A stretch of 64,000 bases of DNA from Traorella massiliensis (GCF_900104665.1 NZ_LT629966.1:58161-122160); one strand, 5' to 3'; numbered from the stretch's first letter, positions 18,902 through 27,468 are shown. The notes: generated from the sequence alone by a model not told the origin. A program made the numbers and translations.

Positions 18902-20052
18902 GGTCTTTCAAAAGTAATGACACAATAATAGGTTTCTTTTTTCTTTGAAAGCATCTCTTGCAGATGCTTTTCAATTTCCTCTTGTTTGATATGACAAGAG
19001 TAGGGAATGACACAATCAAAAATCAAATTAGAATGCGTTTTCCCTAAAACAGCACGGAAATCATGTATCTTTAAATCCCCAGAAAGTTCTTTGACGCTGG
19101 CACTGACTTCTTCTTTAAGCTGATTGATCAATGGATTATCTAAAACGATCGGATCTAGATGAATGACCAGATGAATTCCTTCCTCCAGAAAATCTTTTTC
19201 AATTCGGTCAATCAAATCATGCGATACAAGAATATCGACCTTGCTGTCTACTTCGGCATGTGCACTGACAAAACAACGATTAGGTCCATAACTATGAACC
19301 ATCAGATCATGGATGCCATAGATGCCAGGATAGCTGCAGATCTTCTTTTCCATAGAAGCTACAAAATCTTTATCAGGTGCTTCTCCTAAAATCTTATTTG
19401 CGGCATCTTTCATGATAGATATACCACTAATAAAAATCAAGATTGCAACCGCAACACCCATATAACCATCTAAATTAATATTCATGAAACGAAATAACAA
19501 TGTAGATATTAATACGGCAGTTGTTGAATATACATCATTGATACTATCCTGAGCGCTGGCTTCCAGCACCGTTGAATCAATACCTTTGGCACAGCCTTTA
19601 TAAAACTTATATAAAAGAAGCTTTCCCAGGATCGATACACCTAACACGACTACTAATAAAATTGAAAAATCAATATCACTAGGATGCAAGATCTTATCAA
19701 AAGAAGATCGAAATAATTCTACGCTTAAAAGCAAGATCGATAAAGCGACGATACAGCTTGCCAGATATTCGATCCTTTCATGACCAAAAGGATGCTCAGC
19801 ATCCGCTTCTTTACTGCTTAATTTAAAACTGATCAGAAGGATCAGCGAATTACCGGCATCAGAAAGGTTATTGACACCATCCGCCAAAATAGAGACCGAA
19901 TGGAAAATAAGGCCCGATATCATCTTCATAACAGAGAGGGCAATATTCAATGCGATCCCTACATAACTGGTCATTTTACCTACCTGCTCACGCTGTTCAG
20001 CCGTAGCTTTCCCCTGAACATTTGCTTTTTTTAATATAAACTTACTTAACAT
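18889..20052 (-). CDS. Cation diffusion facilitator family transporter
   Basis: Exports divalent metal ions (zinc, manganese, iron or cobalt class) in exchange for protons. The CDF signature lies in SILADGVNNLSDAGNSLI (Asp metal ligands) near residue 55, with the second site in HPFGHERIEYLAS near 85. Six membrane helices are followed by a long cytoplasmic domain: 387 residues is longer than the 300-residue average, with an extra 80 or so residues after the usual domain, as in the YeaB/MamB-like subgroup. Which metal is carried cannot be read here. Confidence 0.9.
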   Translation of the reverse strand: MLSKFILKKANVQGKATAEQREQVGKMTSYVGIALNIALSVMKMISGLIFHSVSILADGVNNLSDAGNSLILLISFKLSSKEADAEHPFGHERIEYLASCIVALSILLLSVELFRSSFDKILHPSDIDFSILLVVVLGVSILGKLLLYKFYKGCAKGIDSTVLEASAQDSINDVYSTTAVLISTLLFRFMNINLDGYMGVAVAILIFISGISIMKDAANKILGEAPDKDFVASMEKKICSYPGIYGIHDLMVHSYGPNRCFVSAHAEVDSKVDILVSHDLIDRIEKDFLEEGIHLVIHLDPIVLDNPLINQLKEEVSASVKELSGDLKIHDFRAVLGKTHSNLIFDCVIPYSCHIKQEEIEKHLQEMLSKKKETYYCVITFERPYNG

Positions 20053-20104
20053 ATTCTCACCATTTTGATATTATACAACTTTTACAAAAAGATGCAATTA
20101 TTAA

Positions 20105-20129
20105 AGCCATCTTCCTGAAAGAAGATGGC
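20105..20129 (-). terminator. Hairpin after the AIM24-like gene
   Basis: Perfect 9-bp stem GCCATCTTC/GAAGATGGC with a 6-base loop, six bases past the stop of the gene at 20135. The T-tract is weak on both strands (TTTAAT on minus), so termination is likely but not certain. Confidence 0.5.
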
Positions 20130-20134
20130 CCCTT

Positions 20135-20812
20135 TTATTTCTTAGGCACCAAAGCGATGATTCGATCTGCCAGAACGCTAAATGGCATGGTCTGCAGCCA
20201 AACCTTTCCAGGGCCTTCCAATGTCGCAACAAAGAAGCCTTCACCAGAAAATAACACATTCTTCATTCCTTTAACTGAATCAATATCAAATTTCACTGTT
20301 TCTTCAAAAAAAGCAATATATCCCTGATCTACTTTAATTCTTTCTCCAGGTGCAAGTTCTCTTTCTACTAAATCTCCATCTACCTCTAAAAAAGCCACTC
20401 CTTTACCGCTAAGTCTTTGTAAGATAAAACCTTCGCCACCAAAAAATCCGCTACCTAATCTTTTACGGAAATGAATATTAAGTTCAACACCTTCCTCACT
20501 TGCTAGAAAAGCTGTTTTCTGTGCAATGATCGACTTGCTGCCATCAAGTTCGATTGGCAAAATTCTTCCCGGAAAAGAAGAACCAAAGGCAATCGTTCCC
20601 TGATCTTTAATACAAGTATAAGATGTCATAAAGATTGATTCTCCACTAAAAGCCCGCATCAATCCTTTCATGGCACCGCCACGAGTAGATGTTTCCATCT
20701 CGAAGCAATCATCCATCCAGCACATACCACCTGATTCTGTTACCATTCGCTCATTTTTTTCCAGCGTACAGCTAACGACCGGAAGCTGTCCTCCAATGAT
20801 TTCATATTTCAT
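20135..20812 (-). CDS. AIM24 / TIGR00266-family protein
   Basis: Beta-rich protein of the family that includes yeast mitochondrial AIM24; bacterial members have no firm function. The repeated glycine-rich hairpins GGMCWMDDCFEME, GGAMKGLMRAFSGES and GSGFFGGEGFILQRLSGKG are typical. I take the start at 20812 (225 residues), 8 bases after GGAGG; an ATG five codons earlier overlaps that site. The TnpB element ends 36 bases upstream of the ATG. An extended -10 (TGATATACT at 20836-20844) lies between, but any native -35 has been replaced by the element. Confidence 0.82.
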   Translation of the reverse strand: MKYEIIGGQLPVVSCTLEKNERMVTESGGMCWMDDCFEMETSTRGGAMKGLMRAFSGESIFMTSYTCIKDQGTIAFGSSFPGRILPIELDGSKSIIAQKTAFLASEEGVELNIHFRKRLGSGFFGGEGFILQRLSGKGVAFLEVDGDLVERELAPGERIKVDQGYIAFFEETVKFDIDSVKGMKNVLFSGEGFFVATLEGPGKVWLQTMPFSVLADRIIALVPKK

Positions 20813-20847
20813 ATGTATACCCTCCATCTATGTATAGTATATCATAG

Positions 20848-21096
20848 ACAAGAAAATGATTTTGTAACCAAAATCATATGCAAATAAGCAACTCCCTATC
20901 TGCATACCCACCTGCCTTTCTAGCGGCGTGGTTCCACCGACACCTTCACATCTCCTTCTTTTGCTCCTCTCTGAAGCGTAAGGCATTGGCGAAATGTTCC
21001 AGTGTCAGCTTATTATTTTTTTCTGGCAGGATTCCATCCCTTTGCCATGCTTCCATCTTCCAGTGAATCGCATGACTGCCGGGTCCTGCTTCTTTT
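20848..21096 (-). ncRNA. Candidate omega-RNA / right end of TnpB element A
   Basis: About 250 bases downstream of tnpB, nearly identical in copy B although no protein is encoded. It contains pairable segments (GGTGGAACCACGCC; CAGGTGGGTATGCAG; the terminal ATGATTTTG hairpin). In known TnpB systems the guide RNA overlaps the tnpB 3' end and runs through the right end into flanking DNA. By analogy the guide here would begin at about 20847 and read leftwards. This is inference from position. Confidence 0.45.
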
Positions 21097-22539
21097 CTAT
21101 CTGAACAGGCATAAATACGGAGTTCTCTGACATTCCTCCAATGTCGCTTTCCCCAGATCCCTGATCACTTCTTTCCATTCCCTGTATTCATGATATTCGT
21201 TCGGTATCCTTTCCCGGTACCCTTCTCCCCTCCTTGCAATCACATACGCTGCACTGTGGTGGATGCTTAGCCCTAGCCGCTTCGCATATTTCAGCTTCCC
21301 GATCTGAGTTGTGTGCCTTGGATCCACCTTCCTTAAATATACTCCTTTTTCCATGCATTTCCTTTCGATCTTCTCCTCCAGCCTCTTATATGCAAATGTT
21401 CCCAGCATCCGGTTATAGTTCCTGTCCCTGTACAGGCTCTCTTCTTTCTTCCTCTCGAATTCTAAATCTTCCATGATCAGATTCTTTTTCTTGCCCGCAC
21501 ATTCCTCTACGATCCGTTTCACTGCCACATACCTTTCATATTCCCTCTGGTTCCTTGTTCCTCTTTCTTTCAATGGAATCCTCCATGCCTTTACCAGATT
21601 CCCTTTTCTGTCGGTTTCTGCCAGCGCTATATGATCCCTGTTGATATCCATTCCGATACTTCCTCTGCCGGATGGTAATACCGGCTCGCCAGGATATTCA
21701 GCAATTGCTTTGATGATAAAATATTCTCCATGATCATACAGCTCATACGCAATGGCCTTCCCGGGAGTATTGTGCTTCATTCTTACTGCTCTTTCTATAT
21801 GCTCCCTGTGCTGATGAAAAACAACCGGCATCCTTATTTCCTGTCTGATTCCCCGGTAGACAAGAATCCCTTCATCGATATGATATTTGAAAAGATTATT
21901 GCCGTACTTTCCCTGCCTTCTTCCGCAGATCAGCATCCTTTTTCTGCGGTTATAGCGGTAGGTATCCATATCATGCTTCAGATTCTTCCTTCCTCCGAAG
22001 CATACGCTTTTCGGCTTTTCCATGAATCTTTCCTTTTTCTGCTTTTCTCCTGTTAACCGATACTTTAATAGTTTGATCTGATTCTTCAGATTCTTTATTT
22101 TAGGATCGATCACAGTTGCTTCATACAGATAGTCCTTTTCTGTAGTTCCATGCAGTTTCGTTTTCCGGATCATCTTTTCCTTTTCACAGATGACCTTTTC
22201 CAGTTCCGTTTCCTTTTCTCTGATCTTCATTCTGATCCTATTCATTCTTTTATCTGTTTTCCGGATCAGTTTTTTATTCAAGGCAGCATTAGCCTTTAGC
22301 AGGGCCTTGGCTTCATGGACAGCAGACAGAGGGATATAGTCATTGAGATGAAACTGCTTTTTAAGGAGCTGGTGAAGCTCGCTGTCCTTAAACGCGGCTC
22401 CCTTATAGGCACGATCGTAAAGACATTTATAGGCCTTATGAAGGACACGGTTGTAGACATCAAGATCATGAAGAACGGTGTTCTTCAGATCAGGGAATTC
22501 GCGGTAATAGAAACGGTTGGAAAGAGAAAAGACTTTCAT
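21097..22539 (-). CDS. tnpB: TnpB-like RuvC-fold protein, copy A
   Basis: 480-residue protein of the IS605 OrfB/TnpB superfamily, relatives of Cas12 that act as RNA-guided nickases or nucleases. RuvC-I is seen as GSIGMDINRDHIALAE (Asp298) and RuvC-II as LIMEDLEFERKK (Glu357). The region where TnpB normally has a four-cysteine zinc ribbon and then D-x-x-NAA instead reads RHTTQIGKLKYAKRLG and then SIHHSAAYVIARR, with His427-His428 near the expected Asp. The N-terminal half has long basic helices. GGAGGCATC precedes the ATG. It differs from copy B at residue 49 (Ala here, Ser there). Confidence 0.85.
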   Translation of the reverse strand: MKVFSLSNRFYYREFPDLKNTVLHDLDVYNRVLHKAYKCLYDRAYKGAAFKDSELHQLLKKQFHLNDYIPLSAVHEAKALLKANAALNKKLIRKTDKRMNRIRMKIREKETELEKVICEKEKMIRKTKLHGTTEKDYLYEATVIDPKIKNLKNQIKLLKYRLTGEKQKKERFMEKPKSVCFGGRKNLKHDMDTYRYNRRKRMLICGRRQGKYGNNLFKYHIDEGILVYRGIRQEIRMPVVFHQHREHIERAVRMKHNTPGKAIAYELYDHGEYFIIKAIAEYPGEPVLPSGRGSIGMDINRDHIALAETDRKGNLVKAWRIPLKERGTRNQREYERYVAVKRIVEECAGKKKNLIMEDLEFERKKEESLYRDRNYNRMLGTFAYKRLEEKIERKCMEKGVYLRKVDPRHTTQIGKLKYAKRLGLSIHHSAAYVIARRGEGYRERIPNEYHEYREWKEVIRDLGKATLEECQRTPYLCLFR

Positions 22540-22724
22540 GATGCCTCCTTGACAGAAATGAGATGTTTTGTACAGATATTATATCATATTAATAACTATA
22601 ATGATACTATAATTTCAAATTAATTATATATACTATCATAAGCATAAATAACATTTAACTTTTTTATTTTCTTTCATCATCTTTCTATCAATCAAAAAAT
22701 GAAATTTTCTAATATATAAAAATA

Positions 22725-22753
22725 AATAACTGCAGGTTTTTACTGCAGTTATT
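22725..22753 (-). terminator. Terminator of the two-component operon
   Basis: Perfect 11-bp stem AATAACTGCAG/CTGCAGTTATT with a 7-base loop. On the minus strand it is followed by TATTTTTATAT, where the TnpB element begins. It overlaps the stop of the 56-residue gene. Confidence 0.8.
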
Positions 22754-22919
22754 CAGAAAATTGTCCCATCTTAAAAAAGCAATACATTCCAATGCCAAAG
22801 CAAAGAATTCCTCCTATTAACATGATTGTTTCATTCATCTGAATTCCTTCCATTATAGCCATCACAGCGATCAGTGAAAAAACAATTCCTAAAATAAGAT
22901 GACGTATTGTCTCATTCAT
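22749..22919 (-). CDS. Small two-helix membrane protein (56 residues)
   Basis: A short gene at the end of the sensor-kinase operon. Its ATG (22919) overlaps the kinase stop (TGA at 22912-22914), so it is translationally coupled. It begins MNETIRHLILGIVFSLIAVM and has two hydrophobic segments (residues about 8-23 and 31-49) joined by a short turn, ending FKMGQFSE. The stop lies in the operon terminator. I know no family for it. A role as a small regulator or partner of the kinase is a guess from coupling. Confidence 0.75.
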   Translation of the reverse strand: MNETIRHLILGIVFSLIAVMAIMEGIQMNETIMLIGGILCFGIGMYCFFKMGQFSE

Positions 22920-25014
22920 CCGTATTTACCTTTCTGTGAAAACGTAAAATCACCTTAAAAAGATCTCCATCGATTTCAATCTTAAATTCACCATTTTGAA
23001 TTTCGGTAAAGCTTTGGGCAATCGCCAGTCCTAATCCACTGCCACTTTCATGCCTTGATTTATCACCACGGACAAAACGTTCGACAATCTCCTCTGGTGT
23101 GAAATTCATTTCAGCTTCTGATATATTTTTAAGTTCAATTCGAACAGATTCATCTTCATCTTTGACATCGATATATACACGGCTATCCGGCATAGCATAT
23201 TTACCAATATTCGTGAATAGATTTTCAAAAATACGACATGTCTTGCCACCATCCAGATGCAGCATGATCTCATTTCTATCATAGCGAGTGACCACTTTCA
23301 AATTCTTACTCATCAGCATCTCTTCACTTTCAGCACAGATCTGTTCGATCAAAGCGACGATATTTAGATCAACACATTCCAGTTGAACATTACCACTGTT
23401 AACTTTGCTGACCTCGAAAAGATCTTCGATCAAAGTAGTCAGACGACTTGAATAATATTCTAGATTTTTTAAATATTCCTGACGTGTTTCTTCACTGATC
23501 GTTTCATCCTGAAGCAAGACGATATAGTTTTTGATACAGGTCAAAGGTGTTTTTAAATCATGAGATACATTGCTGATGAGTTCTGTTTTCATATTGGAAG
23601 ATTTGATCTCATCTTCAACCGCTTTTTCAAACCCTGTTTTTATATGGGCAAACTTTTCATTTAAAGCATTAAATACACCCACATCTTCATTCATCTTGTG
23701 ATCAAAATTTCCTTTACTTAATTCTTCAGCTGAATTCAATAATTTTTGATAATCATTTTGAATGATCTTGACTTTATTTAATAGCCAGAAGAACAAAGCT
23801 ACTACATAAATGATTGCCAATACATAGCCAAATGGCCCCCAAACAAGCAATAAGATAACACATAACTGAATGAGCATAAACTGTGCCAATTGACGGTTTA
23901 TAGGCTGAGCAAGATCTACTTCTGTAAGCCGGTTCATTTTTCTTTTAATCCAGTTATAGAAAGTACCAAGCAGCGTGTCTTCCTTTAGATAACGGCAAAA
24001 TCCATGAGCAAACATATACTTGATATAAAATAATCCCAATGAAATAACTAAAAGCGTAATAAACCATACTAAAGCATTGACAAAAGGCACGATATATTGC
24101 GAATAAGAAATCTGATAAAGTCTTAGAAGACGACCAAAAGAGTCATTCAAAGAATAATAGCTGACAAAAAGACATGCTGTACAGCCTAGACATATCAAAG
24201 TAAACAGAATGATGAATATGAATTCTCCCTTTAATTTAATGATACTTCTAAATAAAGGGGCTTCTTCAACCGTTGAAATCGGATAAATCAAGAAAAACAA
24301 GACTAATACAGCTGAGAAAAGCATTAATGAAATAATAGCGAAGCCATTATAATTTTCCCATGTATCTAACATATGTGTGACATAACCAAATGAGGTCAAT
24401 GTTTCTGGCACTATCATCTTTATTTCAATATTTTTAGGCATTGCGATCGTCACACCTTCAAAAGAAGGTAATTCATCACCAATATAATATGCTGCATTTT
24501 GATAATCACCATAATAAGAAATAATTAAATCAAAAAGATCAAAATCAGCCGCCTCTTCAATCTGAAGATCTCCTTCATTTATAATATTTCCTTGACCATC
24601 AAATGTTAAGTGATCATAAAAATAATACTCACTAATATCATCATCTTCCTGAATACGATTTAAATGATTTGATAATTGTTCTCCTGTTGCTGTTTGCGTA
24701 ATTTGATAGACAAAATCAGCATCATCATCAAATTTATATTTGATTTCCTCCATCACTTCATTCACGATTTCTACGATTTGTTCTCTTTCCTGAACTGTCA
24801 CATTTTCATCAAAAAAGAGCATCTGATAATCCTCATCAACTTCCTGTACCAATGAAAATATAAACATCTTCATTTCTTTTTCTAGCGATGGATAAACCTG
24901 CATGTTTTCTTTGACGCTCGCACTTGCTTTACCCGATAAGAAAACAACACTTAAGCTCATCACAAGTAATAACAGTGTAAATACGACTATAAATATATTT
25001 TTCCTTTTTCTCAT
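22912..25014 (-). CDS. Membrane sensor histidine kinase
   Basis: 700-residue sensor. TM1 lies at about residues 8-28, followed by a large extracellular domain to about 215, then a bundle of six or so membrane helices (about 220-410) and a linker. The catalytic core has ISNVSHDLKTPLT with phospho-acceptor His485, an N-box region FENLFTNIGKYA and the G-box GSGLGLAIA. The start overlaps the response regulator gene by 4 bases (ATGA). The many helices suggest sensing in or at the membrane. No resistance or transporter genes adjoin it; the operon partners are a TVP38 protein and a 56-residue membrane protein. Confidence 0.92.
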   Translation of the reverse strand: MRKRKNIFIVVFTLLLLVMSLSVVFLSGKASASVKENMQVYPSLEKEMKMFIFSLVQEVDEDYQMLFFDENVTVQEREQIVEIVNEVMEEIKYKFDDDADFVYQITQTATGEQLSNHLNRIQEDDDISEYYFYDHLTFDGQGNIINEGDLQIEEAADFDLFDLIISYYGDYQNAAYYIGDELPSFEGVTIAMPKNIEIKMIVPETLTSFGYVTHMLDTWENYNGFAIISLMLFSAVLVLFFLIYPISTVEEAPLFRSIIKLKGEFIFIILFTLICLGCTACLFVSYYSLNDSFGRLLRLYQISYSQYIVPFVNALVWFITLLVISLGLFYIKYMFAHGFCRYLKEDTLLGTFYNWIKRKMNRLTEVDLAQPINRQLAQFMLIQLCVILLLVWGPFGYVLAIIYVVALFFWLLNKVKIIQNDYQKLLNSAEELSKGNFDHKMNEDVGVFNALNEKFAHIKTGFEKAVEDEIKSSNMKTELISNVSHDLKTPLTCIKNYIVLLQDETISEETRQEYLKNLEYYSSRLTTLIEDLFEVSKVNSGNVQLECVDLNIVALIEQICAESEEMLMSKNLKVVTRYDRNEIMLHLDGGKTCRIFENLFTNIGKYAMPDSRVYIDVKDEDESVRIELKNISEAEMNFTPEEIVERFVRGDKSRHESGSGLGLAIAQSFTEIQNGEFKIEIDGDLFKVILRFHRKVNTDE

Positions 25015-25730
25015 TTTTTTACCTGCTTTCTTTCTATTTTATAGCCAATTCCCCAAACAACTTTTAAATATTCCGGATGTTTAGGATTTACTTCAATCTT
25101 TTCACGTAATTTACGTACATGAACCATGATCGTTTCTGTATTGATAGCCTCCTCTTTCCATACCGCTTCATAGATTTCTTCGGCTGAATACACACGTCCT
25201 GGATATTCCATCAAAAGCTGTAGGATCGCAAACTCTTTCGCCGTCAAACGAACTGCTTTCCCATCTACACTGACTTCTTTTGTAAATGTATCTAATTCCA
25301 ATCCGCCTACGATCAGTTTATGAGCGTCTTTCTCATTATCATGTCCACCCTTCAGTTTTAAAATCTGATCATATCTTCGAATATTAGAATTAACACGGGC
25401 AATCAATTCCATCGGTTCAAACGGCTTTGTGACATAATCATCTGCTCCCAGATTTAATCCCGTGATCTTATCGATATCTTCACTTTTCGCACTTAAAAAG
25501 ATCACTGGTACATCATAATTCTCTCGTAATTTCATCACCATCGTCAAACCATCCATCATTGGCATCATCACATCAACAATTGCCAGATGGATCTTATGAG
25601 TTTTCATCATTTCAAGTCCTTCAAACCCATTTACAGCTTCGATCACTTTATAACCTTGATTTTTTAAAAAGACAGCCACTGTCTCTCGGATTCCCTTTTC
25701 ATCTTCTACTACCAATATCGTATGTTCCAT
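25011..25730 (-). CDS. OmpR-family response regulator
   Basis: Receiver domain (residues 1-120) with acidic pair Glu9-Asp10, phospho-acceptor Asp53 in AIVDVMMPMMDG, Ser in FLSAKS and Lys in YVTKPFEP. The winged-helix DNA-binding domain starts near 140 and includes LTAKEFAILQLLMEYPGRVYS and the HVRKLREKIE recognition segment. GGGGG precedes the ATG. It sits between the TVP38 gene (27-base gap) and the kinase (4-base overlap). Confidence 0.95.
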   Translation of the reverse strand: MEHTILVVEDEKGIRETVAVFLKNQGYKVIEAVNGFEGLEMMKTHKIHLAIVDVMMPMMDGLTMVMKLRENYDVPVIFLSAKSEDIDKITGLNLGADDYVTKPFEPMELIARVNSNIRRYDQILKLKGGHDNEKDAHKLIVGGLELDTFTKEVSVDGKAVRLTAKEFAILQLLMEYPGRVYSAEEIYEAVWKEEAINTETIMVHVRKLREKIEVNPKHPEYLKVVWGIGYKIERKQVKK

Positions 25731-25757
25731 TCTTTCCCCCTGCTTTCCTTTTCCATT

Positions 25758-26423
25758 TTATACGGTTTTATCCTTTTTTTGAATGACTGTTTTATAATAA
25801 ATGGCTCCGCCCCCTACTAAAAACAAAGTAACCATGGCAATCATAAGAGTCATCACTAAATCTCCGCTTTTAAAAGAAGCCGACAAAAAAGTAGAAGTAA
25901 TGATGCTTGGAATACGTCCGATCGTTGTCAATGTCAGCCATTTAAACAAATGAACATTTCCAAGGCTGACTACATAAGTCATGACATCTTTGGGTGAACC
26001 CGGAATCAAAAATAAAACAAAGATCCAAAACATGCTTTTTTTAGAAGCTACTAAATTTTCTGCTTCCTTCACTTTATCAGAATCAAACATGACATCAATG
26101 ATTTTATGACGAAAAACACGCACCAGACAATAAACAAGCAACGTTCCAATAAAGGAACCAATAAGACAGATCAATGTCCCGCTCCATGCCCCAAATAAAT
26201 ATCCGCTCGCCAGTTCTAAAGGCTCTCCTGGAAGAAACGCAAGGAATATCTGGGCAGCAATTAATCCGATCATAGATAAGGCTTTTAAGCCTATAGGCAT
26301 CGTTTCAACCGTCTTTAAAATTTCATTCATATCAAATTTACATAATCCGATCACTGTAATGATCCCTAATGCGATCAAAAATAATAAACAAAGTATTTTC
26401 GTTCTTAATGTCAGCTTTTTCAT
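25758..26423 (-). CDS. TVP38/TMEM64-family membrane protein
   Basis: DedA/VTT-domain membrane protein. The conserved segments FLAFLPGEPLELASGYLFG near residue 60 and FLIPGSPKDVMTYVVSLGNV near 140 form the re-entrant VTT core. Relatives in bacteria move lipids or polyprenyl carriers, or affect membrane homeostasis; the exact role here is unknown. The start at 26423 (221 residues) follows AGGAG by 8 bases, better than a TTG six codons earlier. It is first gene of the four-gene operon with the two-component system. Confidence 0.85.
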   Translation of the reverse strand: MKKLTLRTKILCLLFLIALGIITVIGLCKFDMNEILKTVETMPIGLKALSMIGLIAAQIFLAFLPGEPLELASGYLFGAWSGTLICLIGSFIGTLLVYCLVRVFRHKIIDVMFDSDKVKEAENLVASKKSMFWIFVLFLIPGSPKDVMTYVVSLGNVHLFKWLTLTTIGRIPSIITSTFLSASFKSGDLVMTLMIAMVTLFLVGGGAIYYKTVIQKKDKTV

Positions 26424-26496
26424 ATCTAATGCTCCTAACACTTTCAGTTTATCGTTAACTTATAAAAAGAAAGTATAGGAATTTCTTAAATTTTTC

Positions 26497-26522
26497 TAAA
26501 AAAAATAGAAGCTAAGCTTCTA
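26497..26522 (-). terminator. Terminator of the lipoprotein gene
   Basis: Minus-strand stem TAGAAGC/GCTTCTA with a three-base loop, followed by eight T. It overlaps the stop codon at 26520. Confidence 0.85.
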
Positions 26523-26960
26523 CTTTATTTCATACTTTTTAAAAACTTCTGACAGTTTATTTAAATCCGTTCCCTGTTTTGTTACCATTAAATACTCTCC
26601 ATTGATCAAAGCATCATAACTTTCATCTGTACCATTCTGATTAATCGTTACTTTACCAGTATTTTTGATTTCATCCATCCACCCAGATATTTTTTCATCT
26701 TGCATATTCATACGATACAGATAAACAGGGTTACCTTGATATTCAAAAGCTTTTCCTTCATGAGCATTAATATCAACTACTTCCATATCTTTTGAATTAG
26801 CATATTCTAGACCTTGTTCATCAAAATATGTAAATAAGTCTTTCATCTCATTGGTTTTTGTCTCATTTGCAGGTGGATTCTCTTGTACGGGTTCATCCTG
26901 ATTAAACCATCCACATCCGCTTAACAAAACAGATAAACATACTATATATAAAAGTTTCAT
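26520..26960 (-). CDS. Putative lipoprotein
   Basis: 146-residue protein of unknown function. It begins MKLLYIVCLSVLLSGCGWF, a lipoprotein signal with lipobox LSGC (Cys16), followed by an acidic, proline-rich linker. The mature domain has alternating strand-like segments (KAFEYQGNPVYLYRMNM; GKVTINQNGTDESYDALING). The GGGAGG ribosome-binding site is locked in a 14-bp perfect hairpin (26964-26992), so translation may be regulated or depend on read-through from rpiB. Function is not recognised. Confidence 0.75.
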   Translation of the reverse strand: MKLLYIVCLSVLLSGCGWFNQDEPVQENPPANETKTNEMKDLFTYFDEQGLEYANSKDMEVVDINAHEGKAFEYQGNPVYLYRMNMQDEKISGWMDEIKNTGKVTINQNGTDESYDALINGEYLMVTKQGTDLNKLSEVFKKYEIK

Positions 26961-26963
26961 AAT

Positions 26964-26992
26964 ATTCCTCCCATAGTTACTATGGGAGGAAT
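26964..26992 (-). promoter_or_regulatory. Hairpin covering the lipoprotein ribosome-binding site
   Basis: Perfect 14-bp inverted repeat (ATTCCTCCCATAGT / ACTATGGGAGGAAT) with one central base. In minus-strand RNA the right arm contains GGGAGGAA, the ribosome-binding site of the lipoprotein gene, paired in full with the left arm. No T-tract follows, so it is not a normal terminator. It lies 5 bases after the rpiB stop. Confidence 0.7.
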
Positions 26993-26996
26993 TGAT

Positions 26997-27455
26997 TTAT
27001 TTATTCATAAAAGTTTCATCATTTTCAATATCTTGGATCATTTGAACACGCTGAGCATGACGGCCACCTTCAAATTCAGCTTCCAGCCAGCTGTCAACGA
27101 TCATTTTAGCTAGCTCAACACCAACGACACGCGCCCCAAATGAAAGAATATTTGAATTGTTATGCATTTTAGAAAGCTTAGCGCTATATGGTTCTGAGCA
27201 TGTTGCACAGCGAATGCCCTTCACCTTATTTGCGGCAATACCAATCCCTATACCGGTACCACAAATCAGAATCCCGCAATCCACCTTTTTCTCTACAACT
27301 GCATGAGCGACATTTAAAGCCGCTGTTGGATATGGATAGCTTTCTGTACTATCCGTTCCATAATTCACAATTTCATATCCTTTTGACTGTAAATATTTTG
27401 AGATTTCCTGTTTCATCTCTACTGCTGAATGATCATTTCCAATTCCTATTTTCAT
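26997..27455 (-). CDS. rpiB: Ribose-5-phosphate isomerase B
   Basis: RpiB/LacAB-fold isomerase linking ribose 5-phosphate and ribulose 5-phosphate. It starts MKIGIGNDHSAVEMKQEI (the Asp-His pair at 8-9). The active-site cysteine is in GILICGTGIGIGIAANK and the phosphate-binding arginine and histidine are in HNNSNILSFGARVVG. The length, 152 residues, is standard. A galactose-6-phosphate isomerase subunit is less likely because it is a single gene, not a pair. The split transketolase at 36.4-38.2 kb is another pentose-phosphate activity nearby. Confidence 0.92.
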   Translation of the reverse strand: MKIGIGNDHSAVEMKQEISKYLQSKGYEIVNYGTDSTESYPYPTAALNVAHAVVEKKVDCGILICGTGIGIGIAANKVKGIRCATCSEPYSAKLSKMHNNSNILSFGARVVGVELAKMIVDSWLEAEFEGGRHAQRVQMIQDIENDETFMNK

Positions 27456-27468
27456 ATTTTCTCCATTT

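Larger units (their letters stand above)
20848..22722 (-). mobile_element. IS605/IS1341-type TnpB-only element, copy A
   Basis: About 1.87 kb shared with copy B (40194-42066): tnpB, about 250 bp after it and about 180 bp before it. The right end carries a perfect 9-bp hairpin ATGATTTTG/CAAAATCAT at 20857-20878, a few bases inside the edge where similarity stops (ACAAG at 20848). The left end lies in a run of A/T at about 22716-22722, touching a terminator. There are no terminal inverted repeats, no target duplication and no tnpA, as expected for an IS605-type element moved in trans. The 5' non-coding part differs from copy B more than the coding part does. Confidence 0.82.

Noticed and set aside
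20878..21066. 62-codon plus-strand frame in the TnpB element 3' region (also at 40202-40411)
   Set aside because: It is antisense to the presumed guide-RNA region and conserved only because the element is duplicated; no ribosome-binding site.
26964..26992. Hairpin as a plain terminator of rpiB
   Set aside because: No T-tract follows on minus, and the ribosome-binding site of the next gene is inside the stem, so a regulatory reading fits better.
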